The translations under genes and the position numbers were made by a program. From positions 1-64,000 of the forward strand of contig JAAYQU010000016.1 of assembly GCA_012519055.1 (NCBI GenBank): a DNA stretch of 64,000 nucleotides, read 5' to 3'. A model generated the notes under the pieces. It searched no databases, was not told the DNA's origin, and saw only the letters and a list, made by a program, of their open reading frames with translations. This document shows, piece by piece, positions 53,147-62,612 of this stretch (its first letter is position 1; each line of letters starts with the position of its first letter). This stretch comes from Bacteroidales bacterium. GTDB lineage: Bacteria; Bacteroidota; Bacteroidia; Bacteroidales; Salinivirgaceae.

Positions 53147-55453
53147 ATGAACATAAGCAGAATAAATTTTTCAAAAAGCTCGCTACTTGTACTGTTTAGT
53201 CTTTTTATAAACCTGGATAGCTTTGCACAACAGCATTTTACCCTTAGTGGCTATATTAAAGACAAAAACACGGGGGAAGTGCTTATTGGAGCAGCCATTT
53301 TCGATAAAAACACCTATAAAGGCACGGTTAGCAATGCATACGGCTTTTACTCTCTATCGTTACCATCTGGCAAATACACACTTACGGTCTCCTTTATTGG
53401 ATACGAAAGTGTGAGTTTTGAGGTTGACCTTGTAAAAAACATAAGCAACGACTTTTTTCTCGATAACTCTGCTATAGCCATTGAGGGGGTTACCATTACC
53501 GCCGAATCGGGTATTAAGCCTATGACAATAAATGAGTTTAGTGTCGAAAAAATCTCAATGAAAAGTGTACGCCAAGTGCCTGCCATGTTCGGCGAAGCCG
53601 ATGTCGTAAAAGCTATTCAGCAGCTATCGGGTGTAAAGACGTTGGGCGATGGTTCATCGGCAATGTTCGTGCGCGGTGGCAGTAGCGACCAAAACCTTAT
53701 ATTGATTGACGAGGCTCCTATTTACAACCCCTCGCACCTGTTTGGGCTAATATCTGTTTTCAACCCCGATGCTATCAACCACGTCGATTTGCACAAAAGT
53801 AATATGCCGGCACAGTACGGTGGCAGGGTATCGTCAGTTATTGACTGCAAAATGAAAGAAGGGAATATGTACAAGTACGATTTTTCGGCAGGAATAAGTC
53901 CATTTTCGACCACAGTTAGCGCAAATGGTCCGATTGTCAAGGAAAAATCGAGCTTTTTTGTTTCAGGCAGAAAAGGTTTTATTGACTTGTTTTTTAAACC
54001 CGGCGGAAGGTTAGCATTAGTTCCTGCTTTTTACGATGTTAACGTGAAAGTAAATACAAAAATTGGCGACAACGACCGCCTGTTTCTATCTTTTTATAAT
54101 GGTAAAGACAGACTGCAATCAGCTGAAGGATTTTTCAACAAATGGGGAAACACATCGGGAACGTTAAGATGGAACAGAAGCCTTGGTAGTAAGCTGTTTA
54201 TGAACACATCGTTGATTATCAGCGATTATCAAAACTATTTGGAGTTTAAAGATGAGGGACGAAACTATAAATGGCTAACAGGATTAAGCGATATGAACCT
54301 AAAATTAGATTTAGCCTACTATATCCGTCCGGGCAATGTTATTAGGGTTGGAGCAGGTACTATTTATCATAAATTTATCCCGGGCGAAACGGCTGATTCT
54401 ATGCAAAGTTTGTCAAGACTACAGGCATTTGAAAATTCAATCTATATACTTAATGATATTGAACTGCTTGACTGGCTTGGATTGAACTACGGCGTACGTT
54501 TATCGACTTTCCAAAATCACGGAAAAGCCGCTTGGTTCGACTATAATGAGCAACATCAGCCCGTTAAGACAAATACCAATCAAAAGGGAGTTTATAAAAC
54601 ATATATCAATCCCGAGCCACGTGTTAGCGCAAATATAAAGTTCTCGCCAAATTATTCCCTGAAACTTGCGTATGCACACAATGCACAATATATGCAGGTA
54701 TTGCAAAACAATGCGCTATCGTACACATCGTTAGAGACATGGTTCCCGGCAAATACAAACATCAAACCAATAATTGTCGATGCCGTTTCAGCAGGTTGGT
54801 TTCAAAGCCTAACCGAACAATATTCATTTTCAGTTGAGCTTTATTACAAAAAATACAAAAACCAAATCGACTACATTGACCACGCACGTTTAGTCAACAA
54901 TCCTTACATTGAGGGAGAAATACGAGCCGGAAACGCAAAAACCTACGGCGTGGAGCTTAATTTTGAAAAAGAGATTGGTCGCCTGACAGGAGCTATGAGC
55001 TACACCTACTGTAGAGTTATTAGAAATATTGACGGAATTAACAACGGCGAAGAGTATAGCTCGCCTTACGATATTCCACACGATTTTAGGATTCGTCTAA
55101 GCTACCAAATCAGCGAAAGTTGGGCATTTAACTCCGCTTGGATGTATATGAGTGGACGTCCCGTTACGCTTCCCGTGGGATTTTATATGTACCAAAATCA
55201 TACCGTCCCGATATATACAGATAGAAATGCGAGCAGATTTCCCGACTATCACCGCTTAGATATCTCGTTTAACTACGAGCCTGCAAAGAAAAACCGCAAG
55301 GTTAACTGGGTAATGAATTTCGGTGTATTTAACCTATATGCCAAGAAAAACCCATTGGGATACGAGTTTGAAAGAAATGGAGATAATATTGAAATTTATC
55401 AGTACACGTTATTTAGACTCTTGCCAAACTTTAATATTAAAATTGAGTTCTAA
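53147..55453 (+). CDS. TonB-dependent receptor with N-terminal carboxypeptidase-D-like domain
   Basis: A 768-residue outer-membrane protein. Signal peptide (about 1-27), a CarboxypepD-regulatory-like domain (FTLSGYIKDKNTGEVLIGA at about 31-110), a plug domain (about 120-235; SAMFVRGGSSDQNLILIDE in parts) and a beta-barrel ending in aromatic residues (LPNFNIKIEF). The final residue is Phe, the usual end of outer-membrane barrels. The substrate is unknown. The barrel is shorter than in SusC-type transporters (about 1000 aa), as is usual for DUF4249-linked receptors. Confidence 0.92.
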   Translation: MNISRINFSKSSLLVLFSLFINLDSFAQQHFTLSGYIKDKNTGEVLIGAAIFDKNTYKGTVSNAYGFYSLSLPSGKYTLTVSFIGYESVSFEVDLVKNISNDFFLDNSAIAIEGVTITAESGIKPMTINEFSVEKISMKSVRQVPAMFGEADVVKAIQQLSGVKTLGDGSSAMFVRGGSSDQNLILIDEAPIYNPSHLFGLISVFNPDAINHVDLHKSNMPAQYGGRVSSVIDCKMKEGNMYKYDFSAGISPFSTTVSANGPIVKEKSSFFVSGRKGFIDLFFKPGGRLALVPAFYDVNVKVNTKIGDNDRLFLSFYNGKDRLQSAEGFFNKWGNTSGTLRWNRSLGSKLFMNTSLIISDYQNYLEFKDEGRNYKWLTGLSDMNLKLDLAYYIRPGNVIRVGAGTIYHKFIPGETADSMQSLSRLQAFENSIYILNDIELLDWLGLNYGVRLSTFQNHGKAAWFDYNEQHQPVKTNTNQKGVYKTYINPEPRVSANIKFSPNYSLKLAYAHNAQYMQVLQNNALSYTSLETWFPANTNIKPIIVDAVSAGWFQSLTEQYSFSVELYYKKYKNQIDYIDHARLVNNPYIEGEIRAGNAKTYGVELNFEKEIGRLTGAMSYTYCRVIRNIDGINNGEEYSSPYDIPHDFRIRLSYQISESWAFNSAWMYMSGRPVTLPVGFYMYQNHTVPIYTDRNASRFPDYHRLDISFNYEPAKKNRKVNWVMNFGVFNLYAKKNPLGYEFERNGDNIEIYQYTLFRLLPNFNIKIEF

Positions 55454-55520
55454 ATTGTTATTCCAAATGTACTATCCTGAAAAGTTATAAGTTAGAAACT
55501 TAAAAATAAATAACAGAGAT

Positions 55521-55958
55521 ATGAATACACTCAACATTAAATCAGTCTACAGCTTTGCTGCAAGATTAAGCAGTTTATTAACCATTATTTTTGCAATTGT
55601 TCTATTTACAAGTTGCGAAAACGAGAGTATCAATGAACATATCATTATTAAAAATGGCGATGGTATCAATATTACTGGCGACACAGTTACAGTACCCATT
55701 AATACTGTTCATCAAACATTAATTGATGTAGTCAGCGAAAGGTCTGCAACCTATTTAAGACAATACGACTTTGGTGAGATTGAAGAATTAGAAAATTCTA
55801 AAGATTTTAGAGTAATATCGCATGACATCAATTCTGAAAAGTCTGTTATCACAACAAGCTTTGCTGATACCTTAGTCCACGCTGGCTCTGTAGTAAAAAT
55901 AACTGTAAGGATACATACGGATATGGTTAAATCTGCCTATTATAAAGTAACCCAATAA
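55521..55958 (+). CDS. Small lipoprotein of unknown function, 145 aa
   Basis: A lipoprotein with lipobox LFTSC (Cys near residue 31) and a mature part of about 115 residues of probable beta structure. It shows no known motif. It follows the TonB receptor gene by 67 bp on the same strand and is probably the last gene of that locus. Confidence 0.65.
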   Translation: MNTLNIKSVYSFAARLSSLLTIIFAIVLFTSCENESINEHIIIKNGDGINITGDTVTVPINTVHQTLIDVVSERSATYLRQYDFGEIEELENSKDFRVISHDINSEKSVITTSFADTLVHAGSVVKITVRIHTDMVKSAYYKVTQ

Positions 55959-55971
55959 AACAGTCAACATT

Positions 55972-56066
55972 TAGAACACGGAACACACAGACTAAATTAG
56001 AAATCTAAATTACGAGTTATGCCATCGGCTTTGCCGCTTCGCTTGTCGAAGAATTACGAATTACGC
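55972..56066. repeat. Compound intergenic repeat (ACACAG and AATTACG units)
   Basis: AGAACACGGAACACACAGA at the left resembles the 741-813 element, and AATTACGAGTTATGCC...AATTACGAATTACG at the right matches the 11383-11416 unit, with GCCATCGGCTTTGCC and GCTTCGCTTGTCGAAG hairpins between. It lies between convergent genes. Confidence 0.6.
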
Positions 56067-56155
56067 AGTGCATTTAGTTGTAAAGTGGAGTCGAAACACC
56101 ATTTGCAATAAGCTGTTGTTTAGAAAGTTACGATAATAGTACTATACGAAAACTG

Positions 56156-56785
56156 CTATATTAGCCCAAAAATAACTACCGCATACAAATAGAACCTTGC
56201 TATACGCGCTAATCCAAATAGTGCCAATCTATCAAAACGGTAGCCAACCATTCCTGCCACAAGGGTAGCAAGTGAGTATGGTACTGGAAACAAGGCTGCT
56301 ATAACTATAAAAAATCCACCCCAACGCTTTAAGAAAAGTGCCGTTCTTTCATGCTTTTTGTGTACATAGGTACTTATTTTACGGTTTCGTACTAGCAAAA
56401 CACCTATTCCATAAGAGAGCAATCCTCCAGCATAACTAATTAAACCCAAGATAGTTACAATTAGCATAGGATATTGATACTGCTGTCCCCAAATTATAAA
56501 CAGATCTGGAGGAATTAAACCTAAAAACGTTTCTGAAATTGCAAAAATTACCCAAATTGCGTGATTGGGAACTTTATCTGTAAAAGCAAAAAATATCTCC
56601 TTAACGTCGGCTACAATATACTTTTGTGCAAAAAAAAAAAGAGCTACGATTAGCAAAACAATTAAAAGTAATTTTGCGATTGCTTTAAACAGAAATTTGT
56701 AAAAACCAGTACCCTTAAAATAGCGATGATACGCGGTTATCCTTAGCATTTTAAAGAGCTCTTTATTACTTTGATTTGTTTGCAT
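56156..56785 (-). CDS. DedA/VTT-domain membrane protein
   Basis: A 209-residue membrane protein with about five hydrophobic segments. A SNARE-associated/VTT region is recognisable: SETFLGLIPPDLFIIWGQQ near 84 and FPVPYSLATLVAGMVGYRF near 165, with the conserved Pro and Gly positions of DedA-like lipid scramblases. It may help recycle undecaprenyl phosphate or move phospholipids. The canonical F-x-R-(F/Y)-x-P is not clear, so the subfamily is uncertain. Confidence 0.7.
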   Translation of the reverse strand: MQTNQSNKELFKMLRITAYHRYFKGTGFYKFLFKAIAKLLLIVLLIVALFFFAQKYIVADVKEIFFAFTDKVPNHAIWVIFAISETFLGLIPPDLFIIWGQQYQYPMLIVTILGLISYAGGLLSYGIGVLLVRNRKISTYVHKKHERTALFLKRWGGFFIVIAALFPVPYSLATLVAGMVGYRFDRLALFGLARIARFYLYAVVIFGLI

Positions 56786-56819
56786 TATTGTCGGTTTTTT
56801 TGAATAAAAAAGCTTATTG

Positions 56820-59267
56820 TTAATTATTATCTAACAGTAAATCACATTCACATTTCTCTAAAAATAGTTTTTTAACATCGGGATTCTCTAATACAGTGAT
56901 AGTTAAGTGTTTTTTACTAAACAAATCGCATAGCTTTAAACTATCCTGTTCATATAATTGTTCAATTACTTTTGCAAACTGTCGTGTTAACAGGTTTTCT
57001 GGGAAAACAGAACATAAAGAGACCCAACAAAATGCCAAATTACTATCGTAATTATTATCAAAAATATATGGGTCTAATATCTGTTTGGCATAACTATAAT
57101 CCTCAATATCAATAAAAAAAGATGCTATACTCAGTGCATTCTCTGGCGATTCGCCACGACTATCAAATGTTTTCTTTATCCTACTAATGGCTGCTTGCTT
57201 AAACTGTTCGCCATTTCGAACAGAGTCAGCAAGTTGAATTATTTTAATCTGAAAACTCATATTTAAAATATCAACTGCATTTTTGGTAAAAGTCTTATAA
57301 TAAAGTGATTGTATTTGTTCCTGAATTTTATCGACTTCACTTCTAACTAAAGTATTACAGTCTAACACTTTAAGCACAAGAATGTTATATAAGATATACT
57401 CATTTTGAGGATTAAGTTTGTGTAATTCTTCAATTTGCTTGGTATAATTTATTATTTCTCCACCTTCGGACATTATTTTTATGTAAAGGCTGTTCATTAG
57501 CATTCCTGCAAAAGGTCGTTCGAATGGTATGTTAAGCTTCTCAATAAAATTTGCAGGATAGCGACCATCTAAAATCGATTTTATAATATATTTCTGAACT
57601 GCGAGAGCTAACGGGAGGTCTTTAGATTCAATAGCGTTGTTAAATCGCCTTACAACAAAAGCCTCCTCTTTTTCGTCGGCAATATCATTGATAACTTCTA
57701 TATCAATCTGCGCATATCGATGATTTGACAAAATTGGTTCAAGCTCAATATTTAAGTTATGAGTTTTAATGTACTCCTGTGCTGCTTCAAGCGTTTCAGT
57801 AGCTAAAAAACTATAGTCGGTCGATAAAATGTCGACTTTAAACTGCTCCCAATTGGCTTTTGTTACTATTTCACTTATCAAGCCCTCTTTTTGTCGCCTC
57901 TTTAGTGCATCTACAACCGTTTCGGCACGCTTGCTTTGCAACATTTTATTCTCCTTTACATTGCCCTCTATCGATGAATACGCAGTAACCTTAACCCTTT
58001 TAACCACAGTATTAAATTCATCTAAATAGCTTAAGAGTTTGTCAATCTCGTCATCTTCATAGGAATATTCTTTCACTTTAAAAGGTATTCTAATATTACG
58101 TACAATTGTGTCAGAGACTGGATTATATGCAAAATCGGCGTTTATCGTTATCGTATCCGCCAAAAGTTGTAATTCCGATTTATAATCCCCTGAAATTTTT
58201 TCGATATAATACGGAGGAATAATAGCACAAGCAGTGCCGTTTTGTGTTAGAATAAGATTTAACTCATAGTTTCCACTTGGTAATGAAGGCATTTTCCCAA
58301 ATGATATTTGCTCCAACACCGGGGGTTGACGCTTTTTTCCTTTTTTACTTGGGGTAGTACTTAGTTTTATCTCTTTCGTAAGATATCCCCTGCCCACTTC
58401 GGCGTAATCGACAATATTATATTGCGGATTTAAGAACTGTTCATACATAAAAACATCGACAACAACACCAGATTTTTCGTCACTAGCAAATGACTTAAAG
58501 TGTCTATTACTCGGAATATCAAATATTAATTCTCCGTTATCAATTTTCAAACTTTCGTAAATTTCGGGATAATAATCACTTAGCCTTTCTAATCGCTTAC
58601 ACTCCCTACTATCATACGGTTTTAGTTTTACACGATTTTTATATGGTTGATACGACAATTCCGAAATATGATTTACTCCCTTATTCTCAGACAGATAGCC
58701 ACCTACAACTATGCAGTAAAGCAGTTGATTCCCATCATCTGACAACTCGCAAGCGACACCTGCTAATACGAAAGTTTTTTCTGATAATTGTTTGCTAATA
58801 TTTGGTTTAATTAACTCTGAAACAACAATATTTGAAGCTAAGTTTTGATACGTTATGACACTGCTTCCTCTGTCAATTGTGGTGATACCACTAATCTCAA
58901 ATCCAATACCCGACCCTCCATTCTTTATAAGTAAATCCCTTAAAGCTTCTTGTTGATTATAGCTTCTATTTTGTGCATTCTCTCTGTTTTTTTTAAAATT
59001 TAACAACTCTGTAGCCGCCGATTTTAAAAATTGGTTTTGCTGCAATGAGTCAAGTCTGCTTTTATTTCTAAATTCATTAAAACCACTTAGGATTAATTCT
59101 GATAACAAGCTGTCATTAAACGAATTATACACAACTATATCGTTAACGAGATTAGCTTTTAAAACATCCTGACCCTTAGTTGTAAAGGGCATGAATACAA
59201 ATAGTAAAAGAACTATATGCCAATAATAATTATTAATAATTGAAGATCTGTTTAAGATATTTAGCAT
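56820..59267 (-). CDS. Large envelope protein with central OmpA-like domain
   Basis: An 815-residue exported protein (signal peptide about 1-33, ending TTKGQ). Residues ~50-190 may be a divergent CAP/SCP-like domain (SGFNEFRNKSRLDSLQQN), which is weak. An OmpA-like region lies at about 405-530, with KVTAYSSIEGNVKENKMLQ and SKRAETVVDALKRRQ, in the middle rather than at the end. The last ~280 residues are helical and TPR-like. No T9SS tail is seen. TAATTTTG at 59292-59299 (minus strand) is a possible -7 box. The function is unknown; peptidoglycan or outer-membrane attachment is likely. Confidence 0.65.
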   Translation of the reverse strand: MLNILNRSSIINNYYWHIVLLLFVFMPFTTKGQDVLKANLVNDIVVYNSFNDSLLSELILSGFNEFRNKSRLDSLQQNQFLKSAATELLNFKKNRENAQNRSYNQQEALRDLLIKNGGSGIGFEISGITTIDRGSSVITYQNLASNIVVSELIKPNISKQLSEKTFVLAGVACELSDDGNQLLYCIVVGGYLSENKGVNHISELSYQPYKNRVKLKPYDSRECKRLERLSDYYPEIYESLKIDNGELIFDIPSNRHFKSFASDEKSGVVVDVFMYEQFLNPQYNIVDYAEVGRGYLTKEIKLSTTPSKKGKKRQPPVLEQISFGKMPSLPSGNYELNLILTQNGTACAIIPPYYIEKISGDYKSELQLLADTITINADFAYNPVSDTIVRNIRIPFKVKEYSYEDDEIDKLLSYLDEFNTVVKRVKVTAYSSIEGNVKENKMLQSKRAETVVDALKRRQKEGLISEIVTKANWEQFKVDILSTDYSFLATETLEAAQEYIKTHNLNIELEPILSNHRYAQIDIEVINDIADEKEEAFVVRRFNNAIESKDLPLALAVQKYIIKSILDGRYPANFIEKLNIPFERPFAGMLMNSLYIKIMSEGGEIINYTKQIEELHKLNPQNEYILYNILVLKVLDCNTLVRSEVDKIQEQIQSLYYKTFTKNAVDILNMSFQIKIIQLADSVRNGEQFKQAAISRIKKTFDSRGESPENALSIASFFIDIEDYSYAKQILDPYIFDNNYDSNLAFCWVSLCSVFPENLLTRQFAKVIEQLYEQDSLKLCDLFSKKHLTITVLENPDVKKLFLEKCECDLLLDNN

Positions 59268-59417
59268 TTCTAAATGTTCAAATAGAGTTTACAAAATTAC
59301 TTTATTTCAACCACTAATTTTAAGATGTTAAATTAAATTTTTGTTACCAATATGCTTCCAACATGTAACAAATATTTTCAAATCTGATACTTATTAACGA
59401 TATTAATCAAATGTTAT

Positions 59418-59425
59418 TACTTTTG
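59418..59425 (+). promoter_or_regulatory. Possible -7 box of the S4-domain gene
   Basis: TACTTTTG fits TAnnTTTG and ends 13 bp before the ATG at 59439, which would give a very short leader. No -33 element is visible. Confidence 0.3.
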
Positions 59426-59438
59426 TAAAAAAACTACC

Positions 59439-59822
59439 ATGACAGAAGGAGTTAGAATAGATAAATGGTTGTGGGCTGTACGTATTTTTAAGACTAGATC
59501 CATTGCCATTGAAGAGATAAATAAGAATCGTGTTTTGATTAACGGTTATCCTGTAAAACCATCTAGATTAATAACAATTGGCGAAGAGTTAGAGGTAAAA
59601 AAACCTCCTATAATACGTTCCTACAAAGTACTGGGATTAATCGACAAACGCGTAGGAGCCAAATTGGCACCTCAATACGTTGAGGATATAACACCTGTTG
59701 AAGAGTTAAATAAATTAGAACTCGCAAGGTATAATAGATCAGGCGTTAGAGACAAAGGCAGCGGACGACCTACCAAAAAAGAGAGACGCGATCTGGACGT
59801 TTTTTTTAACGATAACAATTAA
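59439..59822 (+). CDS. S4-domain RNA-binding protein (Hsp15/RqcP-like)
   Basis: A 127-residue basic protein. Residues 4-60 are an S4 domain: RIDKWLWAVRIFKTRSIA followed by VLINGYPVKPSRLI and GEELEV. The C-terminal ~50 residues are Lys/Arg-rich (GSGRPTKKERRDLD). Hsp15 binds free 50S subunits with nascent chains, and RqcP/Hsp15-like proteins act in ribosome rescue. It stands alone between divergent or convergent neighbours. Confidence 0.9.
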   Translation: MTEGVRIDKWLWAVRIFKTRSIAIEEINKNRVLINGYPVKPSRLITIGEELEVKKPPIIRSYKVLGLIDKRVGAKLAPQYVEDITPVEELNKLELARYNRSGVRDKGSGRPTKKERRDLDVFFNDNN

Positions 59823-59839
59823 TTTATCGATTTTATTAT

Positions 59840-60226
59840 CTAATCCATCGCTTCATCTTCAAATACATATACCGGGATATCAAGTTTTGATGCATAAATT
59901 TCTCCTGCCTCTTGCATATCCTCATCTTCTGGACGATAATGCCAATGAATTGAAACATCATGTCCCATACGATATATTGCATCAAAATGTAACATCACAT
60001 CTAACAACATTTTCGAAGATGCTGTGTTAAAATATGATATTTTAAATCTCACTTCTGTTTTAGGGTTGGGAGCCGATCCATATTGCTTAATCCATGCAAT
60101 AATTGGTTCGTAGAAATGAAACGCATCTTCACACATTGATAATCCTTCAAACAAAAATTCGCCTTTTTCTTTATCTAAGACTACTTTGGGTAGATCAATT
60201 GTTGAGTCGCAAATTATTGGGTGCAT
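59840..60226 (-). CDS. SiaC-like (DUF1987) regulatory phosphoprotein
   Basis: A 128-residue single-domain DUF1987 protein. FKISYFNTASSKMLLD contains Thr68 at the position that is phosphorylated in Pseudomonas SiaC. In that organism SiaC is controlled by the kinase SiaB and phosphatase SiaA and switches on the diguanylate cyclase SiaD. Neither SiaA, SiaB nor SiaD is nearby. It follows the NtrC-type regulator gene by 22 bp, so the two are probably co-transcribed and may form a signalling pair. Confidence 0.85.
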   Translation of the reverse strand: MHPIICDSTIDLPKVVLDKEKGEFLFEGLSMCEDAFHFYEPIIAWIKQYGSAPNPKTEVRFKISYFNTASSKMLLDVMLHFDAIYRMGHDVSIHWHYRPEDEDMQEAGEIYASKLDIPVYVFEDEAMD

Positions 60227-60248
60227 AATCTCTATTATTTAATTATTT

Positions 60249-61415
60249 CTATTGAATTAACGGGTGTGCAAATTGAATTACATCACTTGCAGTAATATTT
60301 TTGTTGCACAATATAATCAATCTTTCGATTACATTTCTAAATTCGCGAATATTTCCTGTCCAAGGCAACTTTTGTAGTTCCACAATTGCGTCATCAGAAA
60401 TTGTTACAGCTGGACACTTATACTCGCCACAAATATTTTCAATAAAGTGATTTGCCAACAAAGGGATATCTTCTTTACGTTCTATTAATGAAGGGACTTT
60501 TATTAATATTACACTTATGCGATGATATAAATCCTCACGAAAACGATTTTCTGCAATCTCCTTATTCATGTCTTTGTTTGTTGCAGCTAATATGCGGACG
60601 TCAACATCAATAAATTTATCAGAGCCAACCCGAGCAATTTTGCTTTCTTGCAAAGCTCTAAGCACTTTACTTTGAGCACTTAGACTCATGTCTCCTATTT
60701 CATCTAAAAAAAGAGTACCTCCATGTGCTTGTTCAAATTTTCCTTTCCGTTGTCTAAGAGCAGAAGTAAATGCCCCCTTTTCATGTCCAAACAACTCGCT
60801 TTCAATCAGTTCTGATGGTATTGCAGCACAGTTAACCTCAACAAAAGGACCAGAAGCTCTCATACTACCCATATGTAAATGTCTTGCCACTAGCTCCTTA
60901 CCTGTTCCGTTATCGCCTGTTATTAAAACACGTGCTTCTGTTGGTGCAACCTTCTCTATAATTTCTTTAACGCGCATAATAGCGGGGCTTTCTCCTACTA
61001 TTTCCCAATTTCTGGCTATCTTCCTTTTTAAAACCTTGGTTTCCTCAATTAAGGTGTTTTTATCTTGAGCATTTCGTATAGTAACCATTAAACGATTCAA
61101 ATCCAATGGCTTTTCAATAAAATCATATGCACCTTTTTTAATTGCTTCAACCGCAGTATCGATGTTCCCGTGCCCACTTATCATGATAACAGGGACATCT
61201 GGATTAATTGCCATTATTTTTTCAAGCACCTCAATACCATCCATTCCCGGCATCTTAATATCACAAAGTATTGCATTGTACGTATTCTTTTCAACTAAAT
61301 CTATAGCCTGCAAACCTTCTGATGCCAAATCAACTTTAAAATCCTCATATTCAAGGATCTCTTTTAAGGTGTTTCGTATGCTTTGTTCGTCGTCGATTAC
61401 TAATATTTTTGCCAT
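60249..61415 (-). CDS. NtrC-type sigma-54 response regulator lacking a DNA-binding domain
   Basis: A 388-residue protein. The receiver domain (1-120) has phospho-acceptor D52 in LCDIKMPGMDG. The AAA+ domain (about 140-370) has Walker A GDNGTGKE, the sigma-54-contact loop GAFTSA (214-219; GAFTGA in most members), Walker B FLDEIGDM and the R-finger region. The sequence ends at QFAHPLIQ soon after the AAA+ lid, so no Fis-type HTH is present, and no coding sequence continues after the stop. The frame opens 9 codons further upstream, but the ATG at 61413-61415 (MAKILVIDDE) is standard. TAAATTTG at 61452-61459 is a possible -7 box. Confidence 0.9.
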   Translation of the reverse strand: MAKILVIDDEQSIRNTLKEILEYEDFKVDLASEGLQAIDLVEKNTYNAILCDIKMPGMDGIEVLEKIMAINPDVPVIMISGHGNIDTAVEAIKKGAYDFIEKPLDLNRLMVTIRNAQDKNTLIEETKVLKRKIARNWEIVGESPAIMRVKEIIEKVAPTEARVLITGDNGTGKELVARHLHMGSMRASGPFVEVNCAAIPSELIESELFGHEKGAFTSALRQRKGKFEQAHGGTLFLDEIGDMSLSAQSKVLRALQESKIARVGSDKFIDVDVRILAATNKDMNKEIAENRFREDLYHRISVILIKVPSLIERKEDIPLLANHFIENICGEYKCPAVTISDDAIVELQKLPWTGNIREFRNVIERLIILCNKNITASDVIQFAHPLIQ

Positions 61416-61451
61416 CACACGTTTAAATGAATATCCCAACAACTACATCTA

Positions 61452-61459
61452 CAAATTTA
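61452..61459 (-). promoter_or_regulatory. Possible -7 box of the regulator/SiaC pair
   Basis: TAAATTTG on the minus strand fits TAnnTTTG and lies 37 bp before the ATG at 61415. No -33 element is seen. Confidence 0.35.
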
Positions 61460-61604
61460 TGAATTATTTTTCACTATTGAGTTATAAAAACGAAATTGTT
61501 ATGTTCAAAATGGGTTTATCTGTTTTTGAGATTGGTGTTGATCGATAGTTGTTGCTTCAAAAATCCCGCCCCATGTTGAAAGTGGCTTAACATTAGAAGC
61601 TATA

Positions 61605-62597
61605 TTACTGCAACATTGCTTCAATGCCATTGGTGTAAAACACTTCGTATTCTTGTGATTTTTCTCCTACAATAAAATAAGCCTCCAACGAATCAGTACT
61701 TTCTACTATTCGGAGCGATGCTTCATATCCCAACACCATGAAAGCTGTGGCATAAGCATCAGCGGTCATACAGTCTGGTGCCCAAACTGTTACACTAAGT
61801 AAATCTTGTTGTACGGGATATCCAGTTTTGGGGTTAATCGTATGTGCGTATCGTTTGCCGTCTTTTATGTAAAATTGCCTGTAATTTCCACTGGTTGCAA
61901 TTGAACCATAATTGAGGTGTAATATGGCTTGTAGTTCTCTGTCGTTATTAACAACGTGACTATCAGTTGGTTTATCGATACCTATTTTCCATCTCAGGCT
62001 GTCGGGATTGGAGCCTTTAACACGTACTTCTCCTCCTATCTCTACCATATATCGTGTAATGCCTTGTGATTCAAGAAATTGTCCTACACGATCAACGGAA
62101 AATCCTTTTGCGATTGCACTTGCATCGAGTTTAATACCACTATGTTTTTTTACAATGGAGGAGCCTGAACGACTGACTTTTTCGAAGCCTACGAAATTCA
62201 TAATAGAGTCTATCGATTCTTGGGGATCCTCAAACCCTTTATCATAGCCAAATCCCCATGCATTTACCAACGGAGCTACGGTCATATCAAAAGCCCCTGA
62301 CGTAGCTTCCCAAACCTCTTTACCCTTATCAAAAACTTGTATAAAAAGTGAATCTAGTATAACTGAGTCTTCGTCATTATTTAACCGCGATATTATTGAA
62401 TTTGGAGAAAATGTTGACAGCGATTTATCTGTTTGATTTATAATCTGTTGTATTTCGTTTTGTAAATCATCTTTAAACAGGTAAGTTATATTATAAAACG
62501 TACCGTGAGCCATTCCTTTATTACGTTGCCACGTTTCATCAGATTGAGAACAACCTGAGAGTATAATCATCAAAACTAATACTACTATATTTTTCAT
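61605..62597 (-). CDS. apbE: FAD:protein FMN transferase (ApbE), lipoprotein
   Basis: A 330-residue lipoprotein (ILSGC, Cys near residue 16) of the ApbE family. MAHGTFYNITY near residue 30, the AFDMTVAPLVNAWGF region, KLDASAIAKGFSVDRV with the conserved acid, and HTINPKTGYPV are typical. It attaches FMN by a phosphoester bond to Ser/Thr of target proteins, such as NqrB/NqrC or RnfG. It is downstream of murF on the same strand with a 15-bp gap. Confidence 0.93.
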   Translation of the reverse strand: MKNIVVLVLMIILSGCSQSDETWQRNKGMAHGTFYNITYLFKDDLQNEIQQIINQTDKSLSTFSPNSIISRLNNDEDSVILDSLFIQVFDKGKEVWEATSGAFDMTVAPLVNAWGFGYDKGFEDPQESIDSIMNFVGFEKVSRSGSSIVKKHSGIKLDASAIAKGFSVDRVGQFLESQGITRYMVEIGGEVRVKGSNPDSLRWKIGIDKPTDSHVVNNDRELQAILHLNYGSIATSGNYRQFYIKDGKRYAHTINPKTGYPVQQDLLSVTVWAPDCMTADAYATAFMVLGYEASLRIVESTDSLEAYFIVGEKSQEYEVFYTNGIEAMLQ

Positions 62598-62612
62598 ATA
62601 TTAAAATTGGAT

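Noticed and set aside
60227-60300. A frameshift removing the HTH domain of the NtrC-type regulator
   Set aside because: No coding sequence resembling a Fis helix follows in any frame; the next gene starts 22 bp later.
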